A stretch of DNA of 64,000 nt from positions 50,816-114,815 of the forward strand of contig NZ_JAEMNX010000020.1 in assembly GCF_016463975.1 (NCBI RefSeq). The letters run 5' to 3'. Both the position numbers and the translations under genes were made by a program. Every line of letters starts with the position of its first letter. The stretch's first letter is position 1. The DNA is from Marinomonas transparens (lineage in GTDB: Bacteria > Pseudomonadota > Gammaproteobacteria > Pseudomonadales > Marinomonadaceae). Shown piece after piece: positions 1 through 9,382 of the stretch. Below the pieces are notes generated by a model. That model saw only the letters and a program-made list of their open reading frames with translations. It was not told the DNA's origin and made no database searches.

Positions 1-3000
1 CTGCTTTCCGCCTGCCTAATATGTCGCATGGCTGAAATGCCATCCATAACAGGCATATGTAAATCCATGAAAATAATATCAGGGCGATATTTTTCCCACA
101 TTTCTATACCAACTTCTCCGTTTTCAGCTTCAACTACCTCAACCCCAAGACGGTTAAGCAATCCACGAGCTACCGCCATGTTGGCAGCCATATCCTCAAC
201 CACTAAAGCACGTCCACGAACCACACCAGAACTTAATTTTTCCTCTACATCGCCATGACCAGATTCTGCATAAGAAATTAAATATCCCAAAACAGAGGAA
301 GAAACCGTGGCCACTAAAGCTTCTTTTAATGTTGTGCAATCCATCGGCTTAGCAATGCAAATATTAACCCCTGCTTCAACCAAAACATCCCTAGATAACT
401 GCCCAGAAGAGGAGGTCATTAGTATTGTTGGTCGATAACTAGAATGAGTGACTTCACGTATCAGCCGACACAACATCAAGCCATCTAGATCCGGCATCAA
501 ATAATCTAATATCACGATACTGTATGGTTGCCCCTCTGTTATGGCCTGTATAATTCGATCCAAAGCGACTTCAGGGTTTAACTCTGTATCTGCATCAATA
601 TCACAGGCAGACAATTGATTTTTTAAAATGGTCAAATTGGTTTCGTTATCGTCAACCACTAAGGTTTTTTGACCTGCTAACGAAGACAAGTCAATCATAT
701 TTTCTGCCTCTAAAGGCACATAGCTCTCAGGTAAGTTCAAACGCACCGAAAATACCGATCCCACATCAGGCTCACTGACTAAAGATACCTCACCAGACAT
801 TAGGTCGACCAATTGCTTAGTAATAGCCAAACCAAGCCCAGTGCCGCCAAATCTGCGTGTTGTGGAATTGTCCGCCTGTGTAAAGGCATTAAATAAATAC
901 GGCTGAACATGGCTTGCGATGCCGACTCCTGTGTCGCTAACCGATAAGTGTAAGGAAACACCTCCTAACGCATCGGTAACCCCCTTAGTCGAAATAACCA
1001 CTTGCCCCACATGAGTAAACTTAACCGCGTTACTAACCAAATTACTGATAATTTGCTTGATACGAAAAGCATCCCCCACCAGCATACGAGGACAATCATT
1101 ATCGTATTCAACCAATAAATCGATGCCTTTTTCTTCTGCCCGCACCATCAGTAAGCGGGCCACATCATAAATGACTTTTTCTAAATTAAAATCCACCCGT
1201 TCAATGGATAAATGACCCGCTTCAATCTTAGAAAAATCCAAAATTTCATTGATCAATTCCAACAAACCTTCGCCAGAGTCACGAAGCACTTTCAACTGCC
1301 CCCTTTGTTCTGAAGAGAGCGCGGAGCCAGACAACAACTCCGCCATACCTAGCACACCATTTAAAGGTGTCCTAATTTCATGGCTCATGGTAGCGAGGAA
1401 ATTACTTTTTGCCTGACTTGCCGCCACAGCCTGCTCACTCGCTGCTCTCAATACGGCTTCGGTTTCTTTTCGCGCCGTTACATCCATATTAACGCCCACA
1501 ATATGAGAGGCTCGACCATTTTCGTCATACACAATCACGGCATTAGATTGAAGATAGCGGGTTTGTCCATCCGTTCTCAGAATTCGAAAATCAAGGTCAA
1601 GATCAGCAAAGTCAAAGTCTGAATTTTCAATTTCATATTTTGATTTTCCTGCTAACGCCTTTAGCCTCTCACTGCCTTCCGTAATCCAAGCCTTATCTTC
1701 CCCAACCCCCTCTTCCCAAGCCTGATAAGGATCACTGTCTTTATTTTTAACCAAACCAAATATACGATACATCCACTCATCCCAGTGCAATGTACCGTCG
1801 TATAAATTCCAATCCCAAACACCGATACCTGCCGCATTAGCCGCCATAGATAAACGTAAATTGGTGTCTATCATTTTTTGCTCTACTTTAAGGCGTTCCG
1901 TCACATCACGAATATGGCCTATGTAGCCTCCCAAGCCACCATCAGCATTACGAACCATGCTACTCACTGTCTCTGTTTGAAAAGCTCGTCCCTGTTTGTC
2001 TCGATAACTGACTCGATAGCGTGCCGACTCATGTTTATGAACAAGACACTCCATCACTAAGCCAGTCTCAGCAAACTCGCCTTCATCGGCATAAAACATT
2101 TGCGTTGATTTACCCACAGCTTCGTCAACAGAGTAGCCAAACAAGTCACAAAAAGCGGGATTTACCATTTGAATCTTACGATCCACACTGACTAAAGCAA
2201 TCGCCTCTGGTGCATCAACGAACAAGGACTCAAACAGTTGCTTTTGTTCTTTTAACTCTTTTTCGGCACTCAACTGCTCTGTTCTGTCCTGGAAGGTGAC
2301 CACGCCACCCTCGACAACACCTTCCTCAGAATACATAGGAATAGTGATGTATTCAGAAACGAAAGTGGTGCCATTCTTACGATAAAAAGACTCTCCGCGA
2401 ACATGGTTACTCGCACCAGAAAAGAGCGTTGTATTAACCGGACAATCCTCATAGGCGTAGGAGGTACCATCTATTGGCTTATCCTGATAAAACAACTTAT
2501 ATAAGGTTTGTCCTAATAACTCTTCACTGTCATAACCTGTCATCCTACAAGCAGCGGGATTAACAAAAGTAATCTTGCCGACACTATTTAAACCTATGAT
2601 CCCTTCGTGAACCGATTCTAAAATCAACCTTTGTTGACGTTCAGCGGCTTTTAAAGATACCTCCCATCTATGACGAGTAATTTCATTACCCACCCACTGG
2701 GAAAGCAACTTCATTAGTTCATCGTCATCATCACCAAAAGGCTGGCCTTTGGGATTAGGACTTGAAAAATTGAGTGTTCCCCAACGCTCCCCGTCAACAT
2801 AAACAACAACACCAATATAAGCCTCTAAGCCAAAGCTTTTATAACAAGGATGATCACAAATTTCACTGAGCGCAGTATGATAATAAGAAGTCGGAGTATC
2901 GCTTTTTAGTGTATGTACACAATAGGTATCCTCTAACCCAAAGGTAGCTCCAGCCTCAACCTCACCATTCGGCGTGTGGCAGTATTCCACACGATAAACA

Positions 3001-3911
3001 TTGTCTTTAATGGAACTAATCAAACCAATGGGTAAGCCGAATTGCTCGACACCAACCAATAGAATTTTCTGTAATTTTTCATCTAAACTAAGGGCATTAT
3101 CCGCCGTCACCTGATGTAATCGACTTAAGGTTTGTACAGTCCTACGACTGGAAGTAACGTCCTGAACACAACCAAAAATACCATTGACCTTGCCGTCTGA
3201 AAAACGAGGAATATAAGAAGACTCTAGGTAGCGAATTTCATCATTCAAACCCAGCTTTATAGGATAGCCAAATTGGACACTCTCCCCTGCTAACACCGAC
3301 TTCAACTTTTGTTCAATCAGTTCAAAAGCAACAGGATTGATCAGATCACTAACATACATGCCTATAATGTCTTCTTTCGGCAAAGAATAACGCTTCTCAT
3401 AGCTGTTATTAACAAACTCGTAACGCAACTCTTCATTCATCACAGAAACAAGCAAAGGAAGATTGTCTGTTAGCTTCAAAAGGTCATCACGTTCCGAACA
3501 TAAATTTTGATAGCTCTTCGCATCCGGCCCAGGAAAAGGTAGTACAGAAAACATACTGACAAGTGAAGATACATGCTGCTCCAGCTCTCCTTCTTCCTGC
3601 TGATAAGATCGCTCATCCACAAAAAACAGGCTCGCCTTCCCGCCGCCAACAAATTGAACGGGCTCAACAATAAAACAAGCAAGTTTAGGAGACACAGACA
3701 GAGAAGAAAGACCAGCGAGGAGTTGAGAGAAATCGAAGTAGCGAGCGCTAGACAATGAGCTCGTTTGCCACAATTGTAATGCAAACTTCTCAAGGTCAAA
3801 ATCGTGAATTGAACCTGAAGTCACGACACGGCTATCATCAAAAATCAGACCGGCACATGACACACCTAAAAGCGACCTAGCGACTTTTAAAGACGCTTCA
3901 AATTCATTCAT
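1..3911 (-). CDS. Multi-PAS/GAF hybrid sensor histidine kinase (C-terminus cut by window edge)
   Basis: About 1,303 codons are visible, read from an ATG at 3911 behind a GAGGGG Shine-Dalgarno. Domains in order (approximate residues): N-terminal region 1-140, PAS 150-260, GAF 270-420, PAS 430-540, PAS 555-660, PAS 680-800, HisKA about 836-905 with H-box ATMSHEIRTP (His844), HATPase 950-1060 with GTGLGL, first receiver 1090-1205 (VILDYLMPDLDG, Asp1136), second receiver from about 1233 (MDLHMPVMDG), where the window ends. No transmembrane segment is evident, so it is probably cytosolic. The dual receivers suggest a phosphorelay, perhaps ending in an Hpt domain outside the window. The signal is unknown. 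Family assignment is secure; the output is not visible here. Confidence 0.93.
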   Translation of the reverse strand, partial: MNEFEASLKVARSLLGVSCAGLIFDDSRVVTSGSIHDFDLEKFALQLWQTSSLSSARYFDFSQLLAGLSSLSVSPKLACFIVEPVQFVGGGKASLFFVDERSYQQEEGELEQHVSSLVSMFSVLPFPGPDAKSYQNLCSERDDLLKLTDNLPLLVSVMNEELRYEFVNNSYEKRYSLPKEDIIGMYVSDLINPVAFELIEQKLKSVLAGESVQFGYPIKLGLNDEIRYLESSYIPRFSDGKVNGIFGCVQDVTSSRRTVQTLSRLHQVTADNALSLDEKLQKILLVGVEQFGLPIGLISSIKDNVYRVEYCHTPNGEVEAGATFGLEDTYCVHTLKSDTPTSYYHTALSEICDHPCYKSFGLEAYIGVVVYVDGERWGTLNFSSPNPKGQPFGDDDDELMKLLSQWVGNEITRHRWEVSLKAAERQQRLILESVHEGIIGLNSVGKITFVNPAACRMTGYDSEELLGQTLYKLFYQDKPIDGTSYAYEDCPVNTTLFSGASNHVRGESFYRKNGTTFVSEYITIPMYSEEGVVEGGVVTFQDRTEQLSAEKELKEQKQLFESLFVDAPEAIALVSVDRKIQMVNPAFCDLFGYSVDEAVGKSTQMFYADEGEFAETGLVMECLVHKHESARYRVSYRDKQGRAFQTETVSSMVRNADGGLGGYIGHIRDVTERLKVEQKMIDTNLRLSMAANAAGIGVWDWNLYDGTLHWDEWMYRIFGLVKNKDSDPYQAWEEGVGEDKAWITEGSERLKALAGKSKYEIENSDFDFADLDLDFRILRTDGQTRYLQSNAVIVYDENGRASHIVGVNMDVTARKETEAVLRAASEQAVAASQAKSNFLATMSHEIRTPLNGVLGMAELLSGSALSSEQRGQLKVLRDSGEGLLELINEILDFSKIEAGHLSIERVDFNLEKVIYDVARLLMVRAEEKGIDLLVEYDNDCPRMLVGDAFRIKQIISNLVSNAVKFTHVGQVVISTKGVTDALGGVSLHLSVSDTGVGIASHVQPYLFNAFTQADNSTTRRFGGTGLGLAITKQLVDLMSGEVSLVSEPDVGSVFSVRLNLPESYVPLEAENMIDLSSLAGQKTLVVDDNETNLTILKNQLSACDIDADTELNPEVALDRIIQAITEGQPYSIVILDYLMPDLDGLMLCRLIREVTHSSYRPTILMTSSSGQLSRDVLVEAGVNICIAKPMDCTTLKEALVATVSSSVLGYLISYAESGHGDVEEKLSSGVVRGRALVVEDMAANMAVARGLLNRLGVEVVEAENGEVGIEMWEKYRPDIIFMDLHMPVMDGISAMRHIRQAES

Positions 3912-4045
3912 GTATTCCCCTCTTTAAGTACAAGCGCTAAAAGTTTGGCTCTTAAAGCTTAAAGCGTAGCAAAAAACAAAACCAAGACCGGAATAAATGC
4001 TCCGTTCTTGATTATAAATCAAAAGCTAAAGTGAAGAGTTGAATG

Positions 4046-4297
4046 TTAAGGCAACAGTTTATCGATCAATACACAGTCTTTAGTTTCATTACGGCTCCCC
4101 TTTACCTTATCAAGAATTTTTTGGGCAACTTCTTTCTGGCGTTGAGAGACATATTTAGAATCGACTGTCTTTTGAACATTTTTTAAATAGGTATTCAATT
4201 TAGGGGTACAGTAATCGTCTACCGCCAACACGTTAGAAGAGGTAAGCACAACACAAGACGCAATAGCGAAAGAAAAAAACGAAGCCTTAAATGGCAT
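4046..4297 (-). CDS. Small exported protein, unknown function
   Basis: 83 residues from the ATG at 4297. I chose this start over a longer frame because CAGGA lies 8 nt upstream and the protein then opens with a normal signal peptide (basic MPFK, hydrophobic FFSFAIASCVVL, then SSNVLA before VDDYC). The mature part is about 60 residues, Lys-rich, with two cysteines (in DDYC and KDCV) that could form a periplasmic disulfide. Function is not recognised. It stands alone between the kinase and the ABC operon. Confidence 0.6.
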   Translation of the reverse strand: MPFKASFFSFAIASCVVLTSSNVLAVDDYCTPKLNTYLKNVQKTVDSKYVSQRQKEVAQKILDKVKGSRNETKDCVLIDKLLP

Positions 4298-4378
4298 AAT
4301 AGTATCCTGTAGAAAATATTTAATCGGCTCAAAAATTAGACCACAGCAGGAGCACAAATCAAACAAAAAGCGAGAAGA

Positions 4379-4408
4379 ATAACCCCTGCTCTACAGAAAA
4401 CAGAGGTT
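4379..4408 (-). terminator. Weak hairpin after ABC operon
   Basis: Just past the stop of the ATPase gene, read on the minus strand, AACCTCTG pairs with CAGGGGTT (one G-T pair), followed by ATTCTTCTC. The U-tract is poor, so this is only a possible terminator. Confidence 0.35.
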
Positions 4409-4422
4409 TTCAATTATTAAAT

Positions 4423-5814
4423 CTATAACGCAATCACTTGATCGCAGGTTTTTCGGACTAGATCAGCATCATGACTCACCAACAAAACAGCACATTTTGT
4501 CTCTCTAGCTAAGCTAAAGAGCAAGGTTGTCACCTCCTTTGCAGTAATAGGATCAAGTCGCGAAGTAGGCTCATCAGCAAACAAGAAGACAGGGTTCAAT
4601 AACAAGGCTCGTAAAATAGCAAAGCGCTGCAACTCTCCTCCAGATACACCATGGCAACTGCGCTCTAATATCACCTCAGGTAATGATAGCTTATCCATCA
4701 TAGGAGCAATTCGACCTCTATCAATACCGTGTAAACCCACTAGATCCTCTAATAACTTCCCAAGTGTCACACTGCTAGTAACAGCCGAAGGTGGGTCTTG
4801 ATACAACTTCAACCATTGATAAGGCTGAGCAGCTGGAATCAAACGCGAAATTCGTCCAGAAGCAACCGGTAATAAACCAAGCAAAGCATCCCCTAAAGAA
4901 GACTTTCCACAGCCACTTTCACCAACAATACCAACCACTTCGCCCTGTTTAACCTGAAATGAAAGATCATTGAATAAAGACTTACCGCCTCGTTCTATAG
5001 ACAATTTTTCAACATTCAATACCACCTCTGGAGACTCCGGAAGCGGCACACTAAAACTTGCTTCTTTCCACACTCTAGGCTCTGCCCCTAATAAAGCTTG
5101 AGTATATTCTCCTTCTGGGTGGCTCAACACGGTTTGCGCATCACCTTGCTCTACCAAGCGTCCAGCTTTGATTACCAAGATATCCCCCCCCAATTGACGA
5201 GCAATAGCCACATCATGGGTAATGGTTAACAAGCCACCCATTGCAGATCTAGTTTGCAGTAAACGTACAATATCCAAACGGCGAGAGGCATCTAACCCCT
5301 TTGTTGGCTCGTCCGCTAAAATTAATGATGCCCCGCCAGCTGTCGCAGCCGCAATCGCTAAACGTTGCGCCATACCACCCGACAACTGACTCGGCCGTTT
5401 AGCGCCACTGTGAGCCAAACCAACATATTGTAAATCAGCCTGAGCAAGCGCCATTGCTTCACGCTGATGCTTGCCATGTACATAGCGATACACCTCCTGA
5501 ACCTGATCAACCCCTTTCATTAAAGGGTCCAAAGCGTTCCACGGTTCTTGGGGTAACATCACTAATTTTGTCCCCCATAAAGCCCTTCGTTCATCACACG
5601 TCATGCTCTCACCGAGAACTTCAATCTCACCTTGAAGAGCCAATTCTTCTGGTAATAACCCCATCACAGCTTGCGCTAATAAGCTTTTCCCCGAACCTGT
5701 TTGTCCTAAAATAGTAAGCGGCCTTCCTTGTACCAAAGACAAAGAAATCGGTTCTAATAGACAACTGTCTCCAGCATAAACGGCCACATTGGTTAACTTA
5801 AGTAGTATCGTCAT
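4423..5814 (-). CDS. Double-ATPase subunit of Opp/Nik-type ABC importer
   Basis: 463 residues with two complete ABC ATPase halves. The first half has Walker A GQTGSGKS (about 37-44), signature LSGGMAQR and LILADEPT. The second half has GESGCGKS (about 298-305), signature VSGGELQR and LFADEPT. It therefore replaces the separate NikD and NikE (or DppD/DppF) proteins with one fused chain, as in YejF-like systems. It is the last gene of the operon, and its ATG overlaps the stop of the permease gene by 4 nt. Cytoplasmic; it powers import through the two upstream permeases. The substrate is not shown by the ATPase itself. Confidence 0.9.
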   Translation of the reverse strand: MTILLKLTNVAVYAGDSCLLEPISLSLVQGRPLTILGQTGSGKSLLAQAVMGLLPEELALQGEIEVLGESMTCDERRALWGTKLVMLPQEPWNALDPLMKGVDQVQEVYRYVHGKHQREAMALAQADLQYVGLAHSGAKRPSQLSGGMAQRLAIAAATAGGASLILADEPTKGLDASRRLDIVRLLQTRSAMGGLLTITHDVAIARQLGGDILVIKAGRLVEQGDAQTVLSHPEGEYTQALLGAEPRVWKEASFSVPLPESPEVVLNVEKLSIERGGKSLFNDLSFQVKQGEVVGIVGESGCGKSSLGDALLGLLPVASGRISRLIPAAQPYQWLKLYQDPPSAVTSSVTLGKLLEDLVGLHGIDRGRIAPMMDKLSLPEVILERSCHGVSGGELQRFAILRALLLNPVFLFADEPTSRLDPITAKEVTTLLFSLARETKCAVLLVSHDADLVRKTCDQVIAL

Positions 5815-6599
5815 ATTCGCTTACCAGCCAACAAATGAAATCCAAACACGATCAATGCGATCACCACTAAAGGCTGTACTAGCAACCAAGGAGCCTCACT
5901 GTAATAAGGAAACAACTCCACCGTCATCAAACCAAGTTCCGCCAAGGGAGGCTGAATACCAACATAGATAAAACCGAGAGAAGCCATGGTTAAAATAGCA
6001 TTGGCACCGCCAAACGCCGCCAAAGTAAAAACGGAGGGCGCAATAGCAGGCCAAATATGCCGCTTAAATTGATACCAACGTCCAAACCCCATCATCTGTG
6101 AAGATTGCCTCGCAGGACTTTGAACCACCGCTTGAGTCACGGCTCGCACGACTCGAAAGTACTCAACCCATTGGACAAGGGAAATCGCCAGATACAGCAT
6201 CAGAAAGGAACCAGGAGCAATTGCCGCCAGCAGAAGCACAATCACCAATCCAGGTAAAGCAAGCAGAATATTTACAAACACACCTAAAACACCGTCCACT
6301 TGTTTTCCAGACCACGCCGCCCACACCCCCAAAAAGGTGCCAAGAAGAGCCGAAGTCATCACACATACCAAGCCAAGCGCAAAGGATAAGCCCACCGCAT
6401 AGGCCATGCGAGTAAACATACTGCGTCCAAAATGATCTGTTCCTAACCAATGCTGGGCATTTGGTGGTTCTAAAATGGCATTCAAATCCTGTTGCGAAAT
6501 CGTATAAGGAGACAACCAAGAACCCAATACCGCAAAAGCCAACAAGCCAAGCAAAATGATCAGCCCACATTTTTGAGAAGACTTCATGCTAAAAGTCAT
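5811..6599 (-). CDS. NikC/DppC-type ABC permease
   Basis: 262 residues. An N-terminal TM segment (LIILLGLLAFAVLGSWL) precedes the family loop LNAILEPPNAQHWLGTDHFGRSMFTR typical of DppC/NikC permeases, then five or so further TM helices with the EAA-type loop around residues 150-175. It forms the inner-membrane channel with the NikB-like permease. Both ends overlap neighbours by 4 nt (ATGA), indicating translational coupling. Confidence 0.9.
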   Translation of the reverse strand: MTFSMKSSQKCGLIILLGLLAFAVLGSWLSPYTISQQDLNAILEPPNAQHWLGTDHFGRSMFTRMAYAVGLSFALGLVCVMTSALLGTFLGVWAAWSGKQVDGVLGVFVNILLALPGLVIVLLLAAIAPGSFLMLYLAISLVQWVEYFRVVRAVTQAVVQSPARQSSQMMGFGRWYQFKRHIWPAIAPSVFTLAAFGGANAILTMASLGFIYVGIQPPLAELGLMTVELFPYYSEAPWLLVQPLVVIALIVFGFHLLAGKRI

Positions 6600-7531
6600 A
6601 CTGGCATACCTCCTCTAGGGTCAATCCAATGACAGACAATATCGACCAAGGTATTTAGCAATACAAACAATGCCCCCATAGCTAAAGCGGCCCCCTGAAT
6701 AACAGGAATGTCTCGAGCAAAAATAGCATGGGCCAAACCATGGCCAATCCCCGGCCAAGAAAACAGAGACTCAATCATCACAATACCTTCGATCATACTG
6801 ACCAACTGAATGCCCAAAAACGCCACCACAGGCAAGGCAATATTGCGTATACCGTGACGCTGAAAAGTGCGCCACTTAGACAAGCCCTTCACTTGAGAGA
6901 AAGTATAAAAAGACGAACCGAATACCTGTTTTGCCGAATCTCTCACCACACGATTTGAAATGGCAGCAAAGCTAATCGCTAACGTCAGCGCAGGTAATAC
7001 AAGATGCATTGCCGTGCCAAAGCCAGCGACAGGAAACCAGTTCCAATGCAAGGCAAACACCAACAACAGCAGCACCCCAAGCACAAACACTGGCATGGCA
7101 CGTACCATACTGGATAACCCCATTAACACCGAATCTAATGGGTTCCCTCGCCAAGCACTAAACAGGCCTAACGGTACGGCAATCAGGGCAGATAAACACA
7201 AGCCTGCGACAGCAAGCAGTAAAGAGTGGCCCAACATATGTTGGACAGAATCGATAACCGGCTCACCACTGACTAAGGAATGGCCCAATTTGAACTGCAA
7301 CAGATCCATTAGCCAATGCCAATAGGCCAACCAGGGCGGTAAATCCAGTTGCAGCTCATTACGAACTAATGCTGCCGCCTGAGAGTCGACATTATCTTGT
7401 CCATAACGACTTGCTGCGATTCGGTAGGCCATATCACCCGGCAGCGCACGCATCAGAACAAAGGTTAGCGTACCAACCCCCCAAACCACACACACTAACT
7501 GAAGCAGGCGTCTAAAAATCAACTGCTTCAC
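6596..7531 (-). CDS. NikB/DppB-type ABC permease
   Basis: 311 residues. Typical start IFRRLLQLVCVVWGVGTLTFVL with the DppB/NikB pattern, followed by a periplasmic loop, then five TM segments and a BPD transport motif near residues 205-235. The C-terminal IVCHWIDPRGGM is the usual family ending (DPR). Couples by a 4-nt overlap to the binding-protein gene before it and the permease after it. Partner permease of the Opp/Nik family importer. Confidence 0.9.
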   Translation of the reverse strand: MKQLIFRRLLQLVCVVWGVGTLTFVLMRALPGDMAYRIAASRYGQDNVDSQAAALVRNELQLDLPPWLAYWHWLMDLLQFKLGHSLVSGEPVIDSVQHMLGHSLLLAVAGLCLSALIAVPLGLFSAWRGNPLDSVLMGLSSMVRAMPVFVLGVLLLLVFALHWNWFPVAGFGTAMHLVLPALTLAISFAAISNRVVRDSAKQVFGSSFYTFSQVKGLSKWRTFQRHGIRNIALPVVAFLGIQLVSMIEGIVMIESLFSWPGIGHGLAHAIFARDIPVIQGAALAMGALFVLLNTLVDIVCHWIDPRGGMPV

Positions 7532-9096
7532 GGCGATTTAAATTCCAAATCATTCAGGAAAAAACTACGTTCAAAAGGGTCAAAATGGAAACCCTTAACA
7601 CGGTTATTTACCGCCGTTTGCTGAACATAATAAGAAACCGGAATCATAGGTCGTTGCTGATAAATCAACTGTGCAGCTTGTTGTGCAAGCTGATGATATT
7701 TTTTAGGGTCAGTTGTGTGTTCCAATGAGCCCAATAACGTTGACATAGTCTTGTTATGCCAATTCATCGCCCCCCAATCACCCCCATTAGCACCAAAATC
7801 AGATAAAATGACACCAAGAGGATTAGCAATAAAACCATAATTACGCGCCATTAAAGCAACCTCTAAAGAACCATCCTGATGCCCCATAGGAATCGCACTG
7901 GAATTAGTGACATTCACCTTAGTACGTACACCAATAGCATTCCATTGTGCTTGAAGCGCAGTGGCTACTGTCGTCAATTCTGGCCTATCGGCATAGGTAA
8001 TCAGTGTCAAATCAAAGGTTTTCCCATCACGCTCCAAAACCCCATCCGCATTTTTCTTCCAACCTAATGAGGCTAACAATGCCTGCGCGCTTTCTAATGG
8101 CATGGGCTCTTTAGAAATAGTCGGCAAATACCAATCTGTCATAGAAGGCGGCAACAACTGCTCAGCTTCTGAATCAGGGATACGCAAAATACTTTTGGCA
8201 ATACCAGTACGATTGATAGCAAGGCTTAACGCTTGTCGTGCTCTCACATCATTAAGAAAAGGGTGTCCACTATTTACCTTCAATGCGATTGTACGGGGAA
8301 TAGAATTCGAATATAGCGTTAAACTAGGCAGCTTTTTCAAGAGGGGTAAGGCCGCTGGTGCCAAGCCAAAAACAATATCTGCTTGCCCGCTACGAGCCTG
8401 CATTACACGGCTTTCCGCCCGATGTCCGGTCAAATAACTCACATAAGGAATACTGGCTTTTTTACCCCAATAAGCAGAATTTTTCTCAACGACTAACTTA
8501 TGTGGCGGAGCATAAAGAGACAGTTGGTAAGGTCCTGTTCCCGACAAAGCCAACACATCACCTTTTTTTCCATAGGACGCCGGTGCCAAAATAGCGTTCG
8601 AGTAATGGGCTAAAATAGCGCCTAGCAGAAGATAAGGTTTCGTCAACCTGACTTCTACCGTCTTACTATCTATTGCCTGAATGCTCTCAATCGGAGCCTT
8701 ACGTAATGCACCATGCTTTTGTTTTGCAATCGTCAGGCTTTTTACAACAGCATTTGCATCCATTAAAGAACCATCATGAAAATGCACCTTATCACGCAAA
8801 GTAAAACGCCAAGACTTGGCATCTTCTGACACTTTCCATTTACTCGCTAACGCAGGCACTAACTGCCCTTTTGAATTCACATCAAGCAAGGTTTCTAGCA
8901 GCTGCATACGAGTATAAATATAACCGTTTTTAGATGGATCAAGACTGGTGAACTCAAAGGCACTACTAATAGACAGAGTATTTTCTTTGCTCGACGCGGC
9001 CCAAGACATAGAGCCATAAACCACTAAAAAGCTCGCGAGAAAACCAAAGCCCATCTGTCGTATAAATCTAAATAAACTACGCATAAAACCTACCAT
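7528..9096 (-). CDS. Periplasmic solute-binding protein, family 5 (NikA/DppA type)
   Basis: 522 residues from ATG 9096; an in-frame ATG at 9084 is also possible and sits nearer a GGTAGG. A signal peptide (FIRQMGFGFLASFLVVYGSMSWA) is followed by the SBP_bac_5 fold: ALASKWKVSEDAKSWRFTLRDKVHFHDGS, then GTGPYQL and the long C-terminal lobe. It captures the substrate and delivers it to the two permeases. Family members bind peptides, opines, nickel or metallophores, and sequence reading alone cannot choose between them. The Zur-like palindrome 38 nt upstream favours a metal or metallophore role, as inference. Confidence 0.88.
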   Translation of the reverse strand: MVGFMRSLFRFIRQMGFGFLASFLVVYGSMSWAASSKENTLSISSAFEFTSLDPSKNGYIYTRMQLLETLLDVNSKGQLVPALASKWKVSEDAKSWRFTLRDKVHFHDGSLMDANAVVKSLTIAKQKHGALRKAPIESIQAIDSKTVEVRLTKPYLLLGAILAHYSNAILAPASYGKKGDVLALSGTGPYQLSLYAPPHKLVVEKNSAYWGKKASIPYVSYLTGHRAESRVMQARSGQADIVFGLAPAALPLLKKLPSLTLYSNSIPRTIALKVNSGHPFLNDVRARQALSLAINRTGIAKSILRIPDSEAEQLLPPSMTDWYLPTISKEPMPLESAQALLASLGWKKNADGVLERDGKTFDLTLITYADRPELTTVATALQAQWNAIGVRTKVNVTNSSAIPMGHQDGSLEVALMARNYGFIANPLGVILSDFGANGGDWGAMNWHNKTMSTLLGSLEHTTDPKKYHQLAQQAAQLIYQQRPMIPVSYYVQQTAVNNRVKGFHFDPFERSFFLNDLEFKSP

Positions 9097-9133
9097 CCAG
9101 TAAAGATTAACAAGGGTATATGAAAAAACGAAA

Positions 9134-9156
9134 GAAATGATATGTTATAACATTTT
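9134..9156 (-). promoter_or_regulatory. Candidate Zur box upstream of the ABC operon
   Basis: A 23-bp near-palindrome: left arm GAAATGATATG, centre T, right arm TTATAACATTTT (core ATGTTATAACAT is a perfect 12-bp palindrome at 9142-9153). From memory, the gammaproteobacterial Zur consensus has arms GAAATGTTATA and TATAACATTTC; by hand this site agrees at 19 of 22 fixed positions. It lies 38 nt upstream of the binding-protein start, where a repressor would block transcription of the importer. Confidence 0.5.
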
Positions 9157-9382
9157 AAAAATAAAGAAGAGAATGCTAGAAATTCCGCACTAAGCTAAAC
9201 AGCATAACAGTGGCAAAATTCTCATCCAAAACAGAAAGCGTCATGATTTCCCTTATAAAAAAGAAGAAGCATTTGTTTTCATTTGTGTCGAATTGAGTAC
9301 TTTTGTTTTGCACTGCTTACTTTTGTCTATGGCTCAGCTATATATAACAAGCGAATTTATTTTCTTAAGGAAGAGGCAAGAT

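Noticed and set aside
6098..6570. Long open frames antisense to or overlapping the importer permease gene
   Set aside because: They are shadows of the permease frame; no ribosome site and no domain.
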